Below are positions 35,210 to 43,588 of a stretch of 64,000 nt of DNA, piece after piece. How positions within the stretch are numbered: the first letter of the stretch is position 1; each line of letters opens with the position of its first letter. A program made the position numbers and the translations under genes. This DNA comes from Rhizobiales bacterium SYSU XM002 (lineage in GTDB: Bacteria > Pseudomonadota > Alphaproteobacteria > Rhizobiales > Beijerinckiaceae), in contig VWVY01000004.1 of assembly GCA_009846685.1 (NCBI GenBank), forward strand, positions 124,001 through 188,000. The letters are read 5' to 3'. The notes under the pieces are model-generated. The model saw nothing but the letters and a program-made list of their open reading frames with translations, ran no database searches and was not told where the DNA came from.

Positions 35210-35475
35210 GAACTCTGTTGGCTCGCTTTACCACGCAAGGCTCGCCATTCCGTTAATTCAAATGCCCGGCTTTTCCGCCAATACGCGGTTTACTTCCTGT
35301 TGGTGATGATTGTCGCCGCAATTTCGCCACGAAGAAGACAGGCAATTTCCATTAAGAGATCATTAAGTATCCACCAGTCGATTTACTTGTGTTGCAGCGC
35401 AGCTACAGACAGTCGTTACCAGACTGCTAATATCCATCCTAAGATTTCCGCACTTCTTTTCCCCGGAGCATCAAC
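35210..35475. promoter_or_regulatory. Divergent promoter region between the sugar transferase and Omp genes
   Basis: An AT-enriched region of 266 nt containing a TTAA-N7-TTAA motif at 35352-35366. Closer to the Omp start it holds TTACTTGTG and CTGCTAATATCC segments that could hold promoter elements, and a GGAG ribosome-binding site 9 nt before the Omp ATG. No gene is visible. Confidence 0.5.
35352..35366. promoter_or_regulatory. CtrA-like binding motif
   Basis: TTAA-GAGATCA-TTAA matches the core of the CtrA consensus TTAA-N7-TTAAC exactly except that the last base is G. It lies 110 nt before the Omp start and 167 nt before the sugar transferase start. Confidence 0.45.
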
Positions 35476-36141
35476 ATGAAGAAGCTGCTTGCCACCACCG
35501 CTCTTGCGGTTCTCACCGTTTCCGCCGCCAGCGCCGCTGATCTCGGCACGCGCAAGCCGTCGGCGCCGGTTGTTCCGATCATGGCTGCCTATAACTGGAC
35601 CGGCTTCTATCTCGGTATTCAGGGCGGCTACGGCTTCGGCGACGGCATCCAGCATCGTCAGGGTGCCGCCAGCTCCGGCAAGTTCGATTATACCGGCGGC
35701 CTCCTCGGCGCCACGATCGGCTACAATCAGCAATTCGGCAATCTCGTTGCCGGTGTCGAAGCGGATTATGCTTGGGCGAAGATCTCCGGCAGCACCGCGA
35801 CAGGCTGCGCCGCGCCGGGCTGTAAGACCGAGCTTCGTTCGTTCGGCACGGTTCGCGGCCGCATCGGTTACGCCTTTGACCGGTTCATGCCGTATATCAC
35901 TGGCGGTCTCGCCGTTGCCGATGTCTATGGCCGCGCGGGCGGTTTCACCGGATCGGATCTCCGCGCCGGCTGGACGATCGGCGCTGGTCTGGAAGCGGCT
36001 GTCTGGCAGAACATCAGCGTGAAGGGTGAGTACCTTTATTACGATTTCGGCCGCAACAACTACAACTCGGTTGCCGTGCCGCCGATCTCGACCAACGCCA
36101 AGGGTCACATCGTGCGCGCGGGCATCAACTACAAGTTCTGA
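35476..36141 (+). CDS. Outer-membrane beta-barrel protein, Omp25/Omp31 family
   Basis: A 221-residue porin-like protein. A cleavable signal peptide (MKKLLATTALAVLTVSAASA|AD) is followed by an eight-stranded barrel typical of rhizobial and Brucella Omp25/31 proteins. Characteristic blocks are YNWTGFYLGIQGGYGFGD, SFGTVRGRIGYAFDRFMPYITGGLA and the final strand HIVRAGINYKF ending in phenylalanine. A strong terminator follows at once, so the gene is probably expressed alone and highly. Confidence 0.94.
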   Translation: MKKLLATTALAVLTVSAASAADLGTRKPSAPVVPIMAAYNWTGFYLGIQGGYGFGDGIQHRQGAASSGKFDYTGGLLGATIGYNQQFGNLVAGVEADYAWAKISGSTATGCAAPGCKTELRSFGTVRGRIGYAFDRFMPYITGGLAVADVYGRAGGFTGSDLRAGWTIGAGLEAAVWQNISVKGEYLYYDFGRNNYNSVAVPPISTNAKGHIVRAGINYKF

Positions 36142-36165
36142 TTTCCCGTTCAGGGTAAGACGATT

Positions 36166-36196
36166 AACTCCCGGCTTCACGGCCGGGAGTTTTTTT
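36166..36196 (+). terminator. Rho-independent terminator of the Omp gene
   Basis: Perfect 10-bp arms AACTCCCGGC and GCCGGGAGTT with a 6-nt loop, followed by an unbroken T-run. It begins 24 nt after the stop codon. Confidence 0.93.
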
Positions 36197-36287
36197 ATGC
36201 CGCAAGGGCATTTCCCGGCATGACGGAAGGCACTTCCGCCAGCATGCGTGATGAATAAGCTCGCAAAAAAGCATCGCGAGGAAATGC

Positions 36288-37322
36288 ATGCCCTCTCCTG
36301 TGCGAATCGCCGTTCTCGGCGCCGGTCTGATTGGCGGGCGGCACATTGATCATGTCGCGGGCTCGCCCGACGCGACCCTTGCCGCCATCGCCGATCCCTC
36401 GCCTGCCGCCCGCGAACTGGCCGGGCGTCATCGGGTTCCGTGCTTCGCAGACATCCGTGATCTGATCGACAGTGCGGAGCCGGACGGTATCATCATCGCG
36501 ACGCCAAATGCCCTGCACGTCGAGCATGCACTGGCAGCTATCGAGGCTCGCATTCCGGTGCTTGTCGAAAAGCCGCTGGCCGATACGCTCGAAGGCGCGG
36601 AGCGGCTTGTCGCAGCGGCGGAAGCGGCAGGCGTTACGCTGGCCGTCGGTCATCACCGGCGCCACAACCCGATGATCCGGCAGGCACGCACGATCATCGA
36701 CGAGGGAAGGTTGGGCCGCCTTGTCGCCGTCCATTCTTTCTTCTGGCTCATGAAGCCGGACGATTACTTCGACATCGCATGGCGGCGCGAGGCCGGCGCG
36801 GGCCCCGTCCTCATCAACCTCAGCCATGACATCGACTTGATGCGCTATCTCTGCGGTGAAGTCGTTGCCGTGCAAGCGATGGATTCACACGAGGTCCGCG
36901 GCAATGCGGCCGAGGAAAGCTGCGTTGTCACCTTGCGCTTCGCGAGCGGAGCGCTCGGCACCATCACGCTTTCAGATACAGCCGTCGCCCCCTGGAGCTG
37001 GGAACACACGACCGGTGAAAATCCCATCTATCCGCAAACGGATCAGACCTGCTATTTCATCGCCGGCACGGAAGGATCGCTCACCGTGCCGAAGCTCGAA
37101 CTCTGGCGCAATCCTGCGAAGAGGTCATGGTGGGAGCCGTTCGAGGTCACGCGTCACATCGCCCCGAAAGCTGATCCCCTGCCGTTGCAGATCGCGCAAT
37201 TTGCCCGCGTGATCCGGGGTGAGGAAGCGCCGCTCGTTTCAGGCCGCGAGGGGCTTGCAGCGATGCGCGTGATCGACGCCGTGAAAAGGGCCGCGCGCTC
37301 CGGCGAAACGGTGAGGCTCTGA
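36288..37322 (+). CDS. Gfo/Idh/MocA family oxidoreductase
   Basis: A NAD(P)-dependent sugar or cyclitol dehydrogenase of 344 residues. The N-terminal Rossmann domain starts RIAVLGAGLIGGRHIDHV. The EKP motif is present as VLVEKPLADTLEGAERLVAAAE. The C-terminal alpha/beta domain holds the catalytic-site region NLSHDIDLMRYLCGEV with its histidine. It is joined to the AroE-like gene by a TGATG stop/start overlap, which suggests a shared pathway for a quinate-like or cyclitol substrate. Confidence 0.92.
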   Translation: MPSPVRIAVLGAGLIGGRHIDHVAGSPDATLAAIADPSPAARELAGRHRVPCFADIRDLIDSAEPDGIIIATPNALHVEHALAAIEARIPVLVEKPLADTLEGAERLVAAAEAAGVTLAVGHHRRHNPMIRQARTIIDEGRLGRLVAVHSFFWLMKPDDYFDIAWRREAGAGPVLINLSHDIDLMRYLCGEVVAVQAMDSHEVRGNAAEESCVVTLRFASGALGTITLSDTAVAPWSWEHTTGENPIYPQTDQTCYFIAGTEGSLTVPKLELWRNPAKRSWWEPFEVTRHIAPKADPLPLQIAQFARVIRGEEAPLVSGREGLAAMRVIDAVKRAARSGETVRL

Positions 37323-38155
37323 TGATTTCCGGCAAGACGGCGCTGATCGCGCATATCGGCTACCCGACATCGACCTTCAAAGCGCCGATGATCTACAATC
37401 CCTATTTCGAGAATCGCGGCATCGATGCCGCCGTCGTGCCGATGGGCGTGACGGCGAACAACTACGAAACCGTGTTCCGCTCGATTTTCTCGTTCACGAA
37501 CATCCGCGGCGCGCTCATCACCATGCCTCATAAGGTGACGACGCTGGCCTTGCTGGATTCCGCTTCCGTCACGGCGCGGATCGCCGGTGCGGTCAACGCC
37601 GTGCGCAAGGAGGCTGACGGGCGGCTCACGGGTGACATGTTCGACGGTGAAGGTTTTGTGCGAGGGTTGATCGGCAAGGGCTTTGCCGTTTCGGGCTCGC
37701 GCTCGCTGATCGTGGGATCGGGCGGGGTCGGATCTGCCATCGCCGCCTCGCTGGCCTCTGCCGGTGCCGGTGAACTCATGCTTTTCGATGTCAATTCCGA
37801 AACGGCAGAGGCGCTCGCCGGCAGACTTCGCACGAACTACCCCGAATTGCGCGCTGAGACCGGCGGCAACGACCCTGCCGGATATGATCTCGTCGTCAAC
37901 GCCACGCCGCTCGGCATGAACCCAGGCGATCCGATGCCAATCGACATAAGCCGTCTGGACGCGCGAACGCTCGCCGGAGAAGTCGTGCTGAAGGAAGAAA
38001 AGACAGCGTTTATTCTGGCAGCGGAAGCGCGCGGCTGCCGTGTGCAGGTCGGCCTCGACATGCTCTTCGAGATGATCCCGGCCTATCTCGAGTTCTTCGG
38101 CTTCGAGACGACGACAGCAGACGAGCTGCGCCGTCTTGCACGCATTCAATACTGA
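37322..38155 (+). CDS. Shikimate/quinate dehydrogenase-like protein (AroE superfamily)
   Basis: A 277-residue AroE-fold enzyme. The catalytic lysine is K71 in ITMPHKVT and the partner aspartate D108 in GDMFDGEGFVRGL, where biosynthetic AroE usually has N-T-D-G. NAD(P) binds at IVGSGGVGSAIAASLA (residues 130-145). The substrate-side motifs differ from biosynthetic AroE, and the pairing with an Idh/MocA gene points to catabolism rather than aromatic synthesis. Confidence 0.85.
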   Translation: MISGKTALIAHIGYPTSTFKAPMIYNPYFENRGIDAAVVPMGVTANNYETVFRSIFSFTNIRGALITMPHKVTTLALLDSASVTARIAGAVNAVRKEADGRLTGDMFDGEGFVRGLIGKGFAVSGSRSLIVGSGGVGSAIAASLASAGAGELMLFDVNSETAEALAGRLRTNYPELRAETGGNDPAGYDLVVNATPLGMNPGDPMPIDISRLDARTLAGEVVLKEEKTAFILAAEARGCRVQVGLDMLFEMIPAYLEFFGFETTTADELRRLARIQY

Positions 38156-38173
38156 TCGGGCGGAAAAGGAATT

Positions 38174-38249
<76 letters not shown>

Positions 38250-38356
38250 ACAGCCTTCCTGAAAAGGCAACGCGCGGGAGCCCCGCGCGATGGGGGTTCG
38301 ATAGCGCATCGATTTTGGCTTGTCGAGCAAAAAATTCCGAAAAATCGACTGCTCAA

Positions 38357-39271
38357 TTAACGGCCCCACAGCCATGCCGCGCCGCGCACTCCCGAGGAAT
38401 CCCCGTGCAACGCCGGGCGGATCGGCGTCGTCATCCGGTCGGAGAAGACATAGCGCGCCATCTCATCCGCAAGCCGCTCGTAGAGTTGGGCAATGTTGCT
38501 CATGCCGCCGCCGAGCACGATCACATCAGGGTCGAGGATGTTGACGATGTGCGCGAGCGAGCGCGCCAGCCGGTTGGTATAACGCCCGAACGCGGCGACG
38601 GCACCGGCCTCGCCTGCCTGCATGGCGGCGATGATATCCGGGCCGGGAAGATCGCTCCCCGTGACACGCGCGTGATCCTCTCGGAAGCCGGTGCCGGACA
38701 CCCAGGTTTCGATGCACCCGCGTCGGCCGCAGAAGCATGGCTTGCCCTGCTCCACTTCCTCGACGCTCGGCCAGGGCAGAGGGTTGTGCCCCCATTCCCC
38801 GGCGATGCGGTGGCGCCCATCCCAAGTCTGCCTATCGATGGAGATGCCGGCGCCGGTTCCCGTACCGAGAATCGCTGCGAAAACAACACGCGCCCCGGCG
38901 CCAGCGCCATCGACCGCCTCCGAGACCGCGAGGCAATTGGCATCGTTCGCGAGGCGCACCTCGCGCCCCAGCGCCTCTTGCAGATCGGTCTGGAACGGCT
39001 GACCGTTGATCTCGGTCGAGTTCGCGTTCATCGCCAGCCCGGTGAAGGGCGAGATCGCGCCCGGCATGCCGATGCCGAGGCTATGCGGGCCGGAATGACC
39101 CGCGCGGTCGAGTTCAGCCTCCGCCCCGACCACGAGATCCCGGATCGCCTCGACGATGCCGCGATAGGCGCCGCGCGGCGTCGGGCAGCGCCGGCGCAGC
39201 ATCTCCGCGCCATCATCGCCGAGGGCGATGATCTCGATCTTTGTGCCGCCGAGATCGATCCCCAAACGCAT
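38357..39271 (-). CDS. ROK family sugar kinase
   Basis: A 304-residue kinase of the ROK family. The phosphate-binding N-terminus is LGIDLGGTKIE. The zinc-binding signature is CFCGRRGCIETWVSGTGF and the ATP site contains VIVLGGGMSN. Specificity (fructose, glucose or N-acetylmannosamine) cannot be read. The frame runs to 39325, but the conserved start fixes the ATG at 39271. The gene faces away from the DUF2161 gene. Confidence 0.92.
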   Translation of the reverse strand: MRLGIDLGGTKIEIIALGDDGAEMLRRRCPTPRGAYRGIVEAIRDLVVGAEAELDRAGHSGPHSLGIGMPGAISPFTGLAMNANSTEINGQPFQTDLQEALGREVRLANDANCLAVSEAVDGAGAGARVVFAAILGTGTGAGISIDRQTWDGRHRIAGEWGHNPLPWPSVEEVEQGKPCFCGRRGCIETWVSGTGFREDHARVTGSDLPGPDIIAAMQAGEAGAVAAFGRYTNRLARSLAHIVNILDPDVIVLGGGMSNIAQLYERLADEMARYVFSDRMTTPIRPALHGDSSGVRGAAWLWGR

Positions 39272-39360
39272 CCCGCTATCCCTCGCCTGTGGGGAAGGGA
39301 TTGCGGCTCGCCCGGTCAAAGTCAAGCCGGCGGCGCCTTAAGCCTCTTCTAACCGCCTTC

Positions 39361-40062
39361 ATGACATCAAGGAGCATGCTCGAAACGGATCTCTACGCGC
39401 CCGTCAAAAACCTGCTCGAACAGCAAGGCTACACCGTCAAGGCGGAAATCGGCCGCTGCGACGTGATGGCCCTTCGCGAGAACGAGGCGCCGGTCATCGT
39501 CGAACTCAAGACCGGCCTGACGCTGAAATTGCTGCTTCAGGCAATCGATCGACAGACGTTGACGGATACGGTGTATCTCGCCGTTCCAGCTTCCTGTTTC
39601 GAGCGTGAACGGCAAGCACTCAAACTCCTCCGGCGACTGGGGCTGGGGCTGATCGTCATCCGGGGTGGCATGGCGGCTGCCGAACTCGATCCAGCGCCCT
39701 ACCGACCGCGCAAGAACACGCGCCGAACCACGCTCCTGCTCCGCGAGTTCGCGCGGCGGCACGGCGATGCCAATTGCGGCGGCTCGACCCGGCGGGCGCT
39801 GTTGACCGCCTACCGGCAGGACGCCCTGCGCTGCGCGGATCATATCGCACGCGACGGCAAGGCAAAGGTCGCGGAAATCCGCCAAAGCGCTGGCGTCGAG
39901 CGCGCCGCGTCGATCCTGCAGAACGACGTCTACGGCTGGTTCTACCGGATCGAACGCGGCAGCTACGGGCTGACCTCGAAGGGCAAAGACGCACTCCGCA
40001 CCTATGCGCCGGCGCTGGCGGCCATGCGGAGCGCGGCGCCCACAGCGAGCGCCGCGCTCTAG
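39361..40062 (+). CDS. DUF2161 family protein with PD-(D/E)XK-like motif
   Basis: A protein of about 233 residues. The N-terminal half has the restriction-endonuclease-like core: YTVKAEIGRCDVMALR supplies the aspartate and VIVELKTGLTLKLLLQAIDR supplies E-x-K. The C-terminal half is a winged-helix-like segment (AKVAEIRQSAGVERAASILQNDVYGWFYRIERGSYGLTSKG). The family is annotated as a putative phosphodiesterase; its role is unknown. The stop TAG lies within the first bases of the dispersed repeat. An ATG at 39376 is an alternative start. Confidence 0.8.
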   Translation: MTSRSMLETDLYAPVKNLLEQQGYTVKAEIGRCDVMALRENEAPVIVELKTGLTLKLLLQAIDRQTLTDTVYLAVPASCFERERQALKLLRRLGLGLIVIRGGMAAAELDPAPYRPRKNTRRTTLLLREFARRHGDANCGGSTRRALLTAYRQDALRCADHIARDGKAKVAEIRQSAGVERAASILQNDVYGWFYRIERGSYGLTSKGKDALRTYAPALAAMRSAAPTASAAL

Positions 40063-40162
40063 AGCATTTCCCGATCAAGTGGATGCCGGTTGATCGAAAG
40101 AAAATGCGACAAGACAGGAAGATGGAGCGGATGATCTAATTCAATCAGATCATCCGCCCTAG
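40057..40162. repeat. Dispersed palindromic intergenic repeat of rhizobial type
   Basis: This 106-nt element opens CTCTAGAGCATTT and closes CCGCCCTAG. It has two hairpins. The first has GCATTT/AAATGC outer arms (40064-40069, 40102-40107) and CGATCAA/TTGATCG inner arms (40072-40078, 40090-40096). The second has perfect 11-bp arms GCGGATGATCT and AGATCATCCGC (40127-40137, 40147-40157). The layout, with GAGCATTT...AAAATGCGACAA and a GAGCGG module, is that of multicopy intergenic repeats I know from rhizobial genomes. It fills the gap between the convergent DUF2161 and leuA genes. Confidence 0.7.
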
Positions 40163-40171
40163 CCCGCCTGT

Positions 40172-41749
40172 TTATGCGGCGCCATGGTGGGCGTGGACGC
40201 GATTGTCCGCACTCTGGCTTTTCGTGAGCTTGTTGAGCGCAACGATATAGGCCTTGGCCGAGGCGACCATCGTATCGGGATCGGCGGCACGGCCGGTGAC
40301 CAGCTTGCCAGCTTCGTCGGCAAGGCGCACCGAAACCTCTGCCTGCGCGTCCGTGCCCTCGGTCACGGCATGGACCTGATAGAGCTCCAGCTTTGCCTCG
40401 TGCGGAATCATCTGGTGGATCGCGTTGAAGGTCGCGTCCACCGGCCCGTTGCCCGTCGCCTGGCGGGTATGGTGCTGCCCGTCGATATCGAGCGTCAGCA
40501 CGGCCGACTGCGGCCCGTTCGTGCCAGCGACGACGAGCAGGTTGAGCACCTTCACACGGTCCTGCGCGGTGGCGATATTCTCGTCGACCAGAGCCTCGAT
40601 ATCCTCGTCGTAGATCACCTTCTTGCGGTCGGCGAGTGCCTTGAACCGCACGAAGGCATCCTCGAGCTGGTTGTCGGAAATCTCGTAGCCGAGTTGCTTC
40701 AATTTGTCGCGGAAGGCGTTGCGGCCCGAGTGCTTGCCCATGACGAGGCTGGTCTTGGTGACGCCCACCGTCTCCGGCAGCATGATCTCGTAGGTCTGGT
40801 TGTTCTTCAGCATCCCGTCCTGGTGGATGCCGCTCTCGTGCGCGAAAGCGTTCCGGCCGACGATCGCCTTGTTGTACTGCACCGGGAACGAGGTCGCCGC
40901 GGAAACGAGCTTGGAGGCGCGGTTGAGCATCGTCGTCTCGATGCCGGTCGTGAACGGGAAGGCGTCGTTGCGCGTCCGGATCGCCATCACGACCTCCTCG
41001 AGCGCGGCATTGCCCGCGCGCTCGCCAATGCCGTTGACGGTGCATTCGACCTGTCGTGCACCACCCAGCAACCCCGCGACGGTGTTGGCGACGGCGAGGC
41101 CGAGGTCATTGTGGCAATGCACGGAGAAAATCGCCTGATCCGCGTTCGGCACGCGATTGCGCACCATCTCGAACATCGCGCGATATTCGTCCGGCGTTGA
41201 ATAACCGACGGTATCCGGCAGGTTGATCGTCGTCGCGCCGGCCTTGATCGCGGCCTCGACGCAGCGGCACAGGAAATCCGCTTCCGTTCGCGTCGCGTCT
41301 TCCGCCGACCATTCGACGTCGGCGACGTGATTACGGGCGCGTGTCACCTGATCGATGACGAGCTTCAGAACCTCGTCCGGCTCTTTCTGGAGCTTGTATT
41401 TCATGTGCACCGGCGAGGTGGAGATGAAGGTGTGGATGCGCGGCCGCGCCGCGTGCCTCACCGCCTCGCCCGCGCGGTCGATATCCTTGAACGCCGCGCG
41501 GCTCAGGCCCGCGACAACGGAATTCTTCACGCGCCTCGCGATGGCGCTGACCGCCTCGAAATCACCTTCAGATGCAATCGGGAAACCCGCCTCGATGATA
41601 TCGACACCCATCTCGTCGAGAAAATCGGCAATGGCGAGCTTTTCCTCGAAGGTCATCGTCGCGCCGGGGCACTGCTCACCATCACGCAGGGTGGTATCGA
41701 AAATCAGGACGCGGTTCTTGTCGGCCTGGGAGAAATTGGGAGAAGACAT
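40172..41749 (-). CDS. leuA: 2-isopropylmalate synthase LeuA
   Basis: First committed enzyme of leucine synthesis, joining acetyl-CoA and 2-ketoisovalerate; 525 residues. The N-terminal TIM barrel has VLIFDTTLRDGEQCPGATMT with the metal-binding aspartate, HCHNDLGLAVANTVAGL with the HxH ligands, and the GIHQDGMLK region. The C-terminal regulatory LeuA domain (from about 400) gives leucine feedback. GAAGGA lies 5 nt before the ATG. A leucine-rich leader ORF and hairpin precede the gene. Confidence 0.97.
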   Translation of the reverse strand: MSSPNFSQADKNRVLIFDTTLRDGEQCPGATMTFEEKLAIADFLDEMGVDIIEAGFPIASEGDFEAVSAIARRVKNSVVAGLSRAAFKDIDRAGEAVRHAARPRIHTFISTSPVHMKYKLQKEPDEVLKLVIDQVTRARNHVADVEWSAEDATRTEADFLCRCVEAAIKAGATTINLPDTVGYSTPDEYRAMFEMVRNRVPNADQAIFSVHCHNDLGLAVANTVAGLLGGARQVECTVNGIGERAGNAALEEVVMAIRTRNDAFPFTTGIETTMLNRASKLVSAATSFPVQYNKAIVGRNAFAHESGIHQDGMLKNNQTYEIMLPETVGVTKTSLVMGKHSGRNAFRDKLKQLGYEISDNQLEDAFVRFKALADRKKVIYDEDIEALVDENIATAQDRVKVLNLLVVAGTNGPQSAVLTLDIDGQHHTRQATGNGPVDATFNAIHQMIPHEAKLELYQVHAVTEGTDAQAEVSVRLADEAGKLVTGRAADPDTMVASAKAYIVALNKLTKSQSADNRVHAHHGAA

Positions 41750-41844
41750 GATCTTGATCCTTCACGAGGAACCGGCTGTGGCGCATAAGCCCGGCTAACC
41801 GGCTCGAAAACTGACAATTTGTTGGAAGTTATCGTGGGTTGGTT

Positions 41845-41883
41845 CCCCTGAGAGCCCAGGCACGCCCGGACGGCCCTCAGGGG
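41845..41883 (-). promoter_or_regulatory. Leader hairpin upstream of leuA
   Basis: On the minus strand CCCCTGAGGGCC pairs with GGCTCTCAGGGG over 12 bp (one G-U) around a 15-nt loop. The 5' arm contains the TGA stop of the leucine-rich leader ORF, so a ribosome on the leader codons would prevent or alter folding. No T-run follows, so it is not a classical terminator by itself. Confidence 0.65.
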
Positions 41884-41990
41884 TTGATAAGAAGGAGCGC
41901 AAGGGCAAGGCAAAGCGCGACCGCCATCGCCGCGTCGAGGCGCGCGATGAGCCGGATCGTCCAACCAGCATTTGCCAGAACCTGAGTCAC
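41877..41990 (-). CDS. Candidate leucine leader peptide upstream of leuA
   Basis: A 37-codon frame from GTG at 41990 (or 16 codons from ATG at 41925-41927, reading MAVALCLALALLLINP) ends 127 nt before the leuA start. Six of the last eleven codons are Leu, five of them CTT, and an Ile follows. The stop lies inside the 5' arm of the leader hairpin. This is the layout of a leu leader. Neither start has a clear ribosome-binding site. A small membrane protein is an alternative reading. Confidence 0.55.
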   Translation of the reverse strand: MTQVLANAGWTIRLIARLDAAMAVALCLALALLLINP

Positions 41991-42144
41991 GAGGGCTCGA
42001 CTTTCAAATCACAACGCATGAACTCTACCGGAGGCCTTGGCGCAAGGCAAGATCACCCCGCTCGCAAGCCCTCACCCGCGCACAACCCCTTGCCGGATCG
42101 CCGATTTCGGCCTTCACTGGAATTTCCGAGCCGTGGAGCCGCGC

Positions 42145-42465
42145 ATGCCTCGTCTGAATCGCCTGCTGCTGACGCTTCTGCCCCTCCTCTTCTCAGTCGC
42201 CGCCCATGCCGACGCGATCGACGGCAATTGGTGCGGCCCCAAAGGGCGACGGATTTCCATCGAGGGTTCGGCCGGGGTTTATGCCGGTGGCCATCGCCTC
42301 GAAGGCCGCTACACGCGTCACAGCTATTCCTTCGCCATTCCGCAAGGCGCGACCGACGCCGGTGCGGCGGTGGACATGGTGCTTCAGGGCGAAACCCGCA
42401 CCAGCGTCCGCATCGACAATGGCCCCGCCGAGATCTGGCAGCGATGTTCGCCTGACATCAGTTGA
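42145..42465 (+). CDS. Small secreted protein of unknown function
   Basis: A protein of 106 residues with a typical Sec signal peptide (MPRLNRLLLTLLPLLFSVAAHA|DA). The mature part of about 84 residues (DGNWCGPKGRRISIEGSAG... GPAEIWQRCSPD) has two cysteines that could pair. I do not recognise the family. Probably periplasmic. A 74-nt gap separates it from the lipoprotein gene. Confidence 0.72.
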   Translation: MPRLNRLLLTLLPLLFSVAAHADAIDGNWCGPKGRRISIEGSAGVYAGGHRLEGRYTRHSYSFAIPQGATDAGAAVDMVLQGETRTSVRIDNGPAEIWQRCSPDIS

Positions 42466-42539
42466 GCGGCGAACGCTTGAACAGACGGCACGCTCGGCCC
42501 TAGGATCACGCCGACGACAATAGATCGACGGGATTCGCC

Positions 42540-42884
42540 ATGCGGAAATGCGCCTTCATTCTGGTCTCGGCCCTTGGCCTCGCTGCCTGTCAGACGACCT
42601 CGCCCCCGCCGCCGGCCGCTGCGCCCGCGCCGAAGCAGGAACCGCGCGGCGTTTCCGTCACCCCGACGAATTTCAAGTTGCCGGAAGGCTCAGGCTGTTC
42701 GGGCGACATCGCGCGCTTCCGCGCCATTCAGGCAAACGATCTCGAGACCGGCCACACCACCAAGCCAGTCTACGACCAGATCGAGGCCGAGATGAAGAAG
42801 GCCGATGCACTCTGCGCTGCCGGCAATTCCGGTGCGGCAAGCGCCCATGTGCGCGCGACGAAAAGCCGCTTCGGCTATCCCTGA
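42540..42884 (+). CDS. Small lipoprotein of unknown function
   Basis: A 114-residue lipoprotein. The signal ends at lipobox LAAC|QTT (Cys17), followed by a proline/alanine-rich linker and a helical domain of about 65 residues with two further cysteines (GSGCSGDIARF, ADALCAAGNSG). Likely periplasmic and membrane-anchored. Its last 10 nt overlap the end of the convergent Nudix gene. Confidence 0.75.
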   Translation: MRKCAFILVSALGLAACQTTSPPPPAAAPAPKQEPRGVSVTPTNFKLPEGSGCSGDIARFRAIQANDLETGHTTKPVYDQIEAEMKKADALCAAGNSGAASAHVRATKSRFGYP

Positions 42885-43588
42885 TCGGTGAACATCGCCT
42901 TGAGATAGGCCGCCTGGAACGGCGGCATCCGCGCGGGGTCGATATCGCCCGGGCCCCGCGCGATGTAGATATCCGCCAGCTCTTCCTCGTGCAGGGATTT
43001 CATCCGGTCGAGCATCAGCGCGCGGGCGTCCTCCGCCGGCATGTCGATCCGGACAGGACGCATGAACGCCGCCCGTACACCGTGTTCGACACAGTGCCAG
43101 AGATCGGAAACCGCGATCTCCTCCGGACGGATGCCCGTCTCCTCGCCGAGTTCGCGCAACACGGACCCTGCGAGATCGATCGTGCCGTCGGACAATAGAT
43201 CGTCGCGATCTGGTGTGCCGGCGGCAAAATAGATCTTGCCGGCATTGGCGGTCCCCGGCCCCATCACGCCGAGCAGGTAGGCGCCGTCACGCGCTTGCAG
43301 TGCCGCCATCGCAAAGCCATTGCGCATCGGCGGGCCCGGATGGCCAAAGTCGCGCCAGGCGATGAAGCTCGCGTAGTCCGTTTCGAGATAGCGCCCGCAG
43401 TAGATACCGTTCTCGATCGTCCAGTGGTGCTGGAGAAACACCTTGCCGTTGAAGCTTGCCGGCTTGTCAGCAATGAATTTCGACCAATTCGCCTCGATAT
43501 CCGCGCGCCGCTCTTCCGCGAACGGCCAGAGCCGAGGTTCGAACCGGCAATCGACCCCACCGAGGGGGATGACGACCGGTTCAGACAT
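42875..43588 (-). CDS. Nudix hydrolase-like protein
   Basis: A protein of 237 residues whose centre carries most of a Nudix box: AGSVLRELGEETGI gives the REUxEExGU core, but the first glutamate of the GX5E half is not in place. The N-terminal half (RRADIEANWSKFIADKP... WTIENGIYCGRYLETDYASFIAWRDFG) is characteristic of a larger Nudix subfamily of unknown substrate. Its start overlaps the PhzF stop by 8 nt, so the two are coupled. Confidence 0.75.
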   Translation of the reverse strand: MSEPVVIPLGGVDCRFEPRLWPFAEERRADIEANWSKFIADKPASFNGKVFLQHHWTIENGIYCGRYLETDYASFIAWRDFGHPGPPMRNGFAMAALQARDGAYLLGVMGPGTANAGKIYFAAGTPDRDDLLSDGTIDLAGSVLRELGEETGIRPEEIAVSDLWHCVEHGVRAAFMRPVRIDMPAEDARALMLDRMKSLHEEELADIYIARGPGDIDPARMPPFQAAYLKAMFTDQG

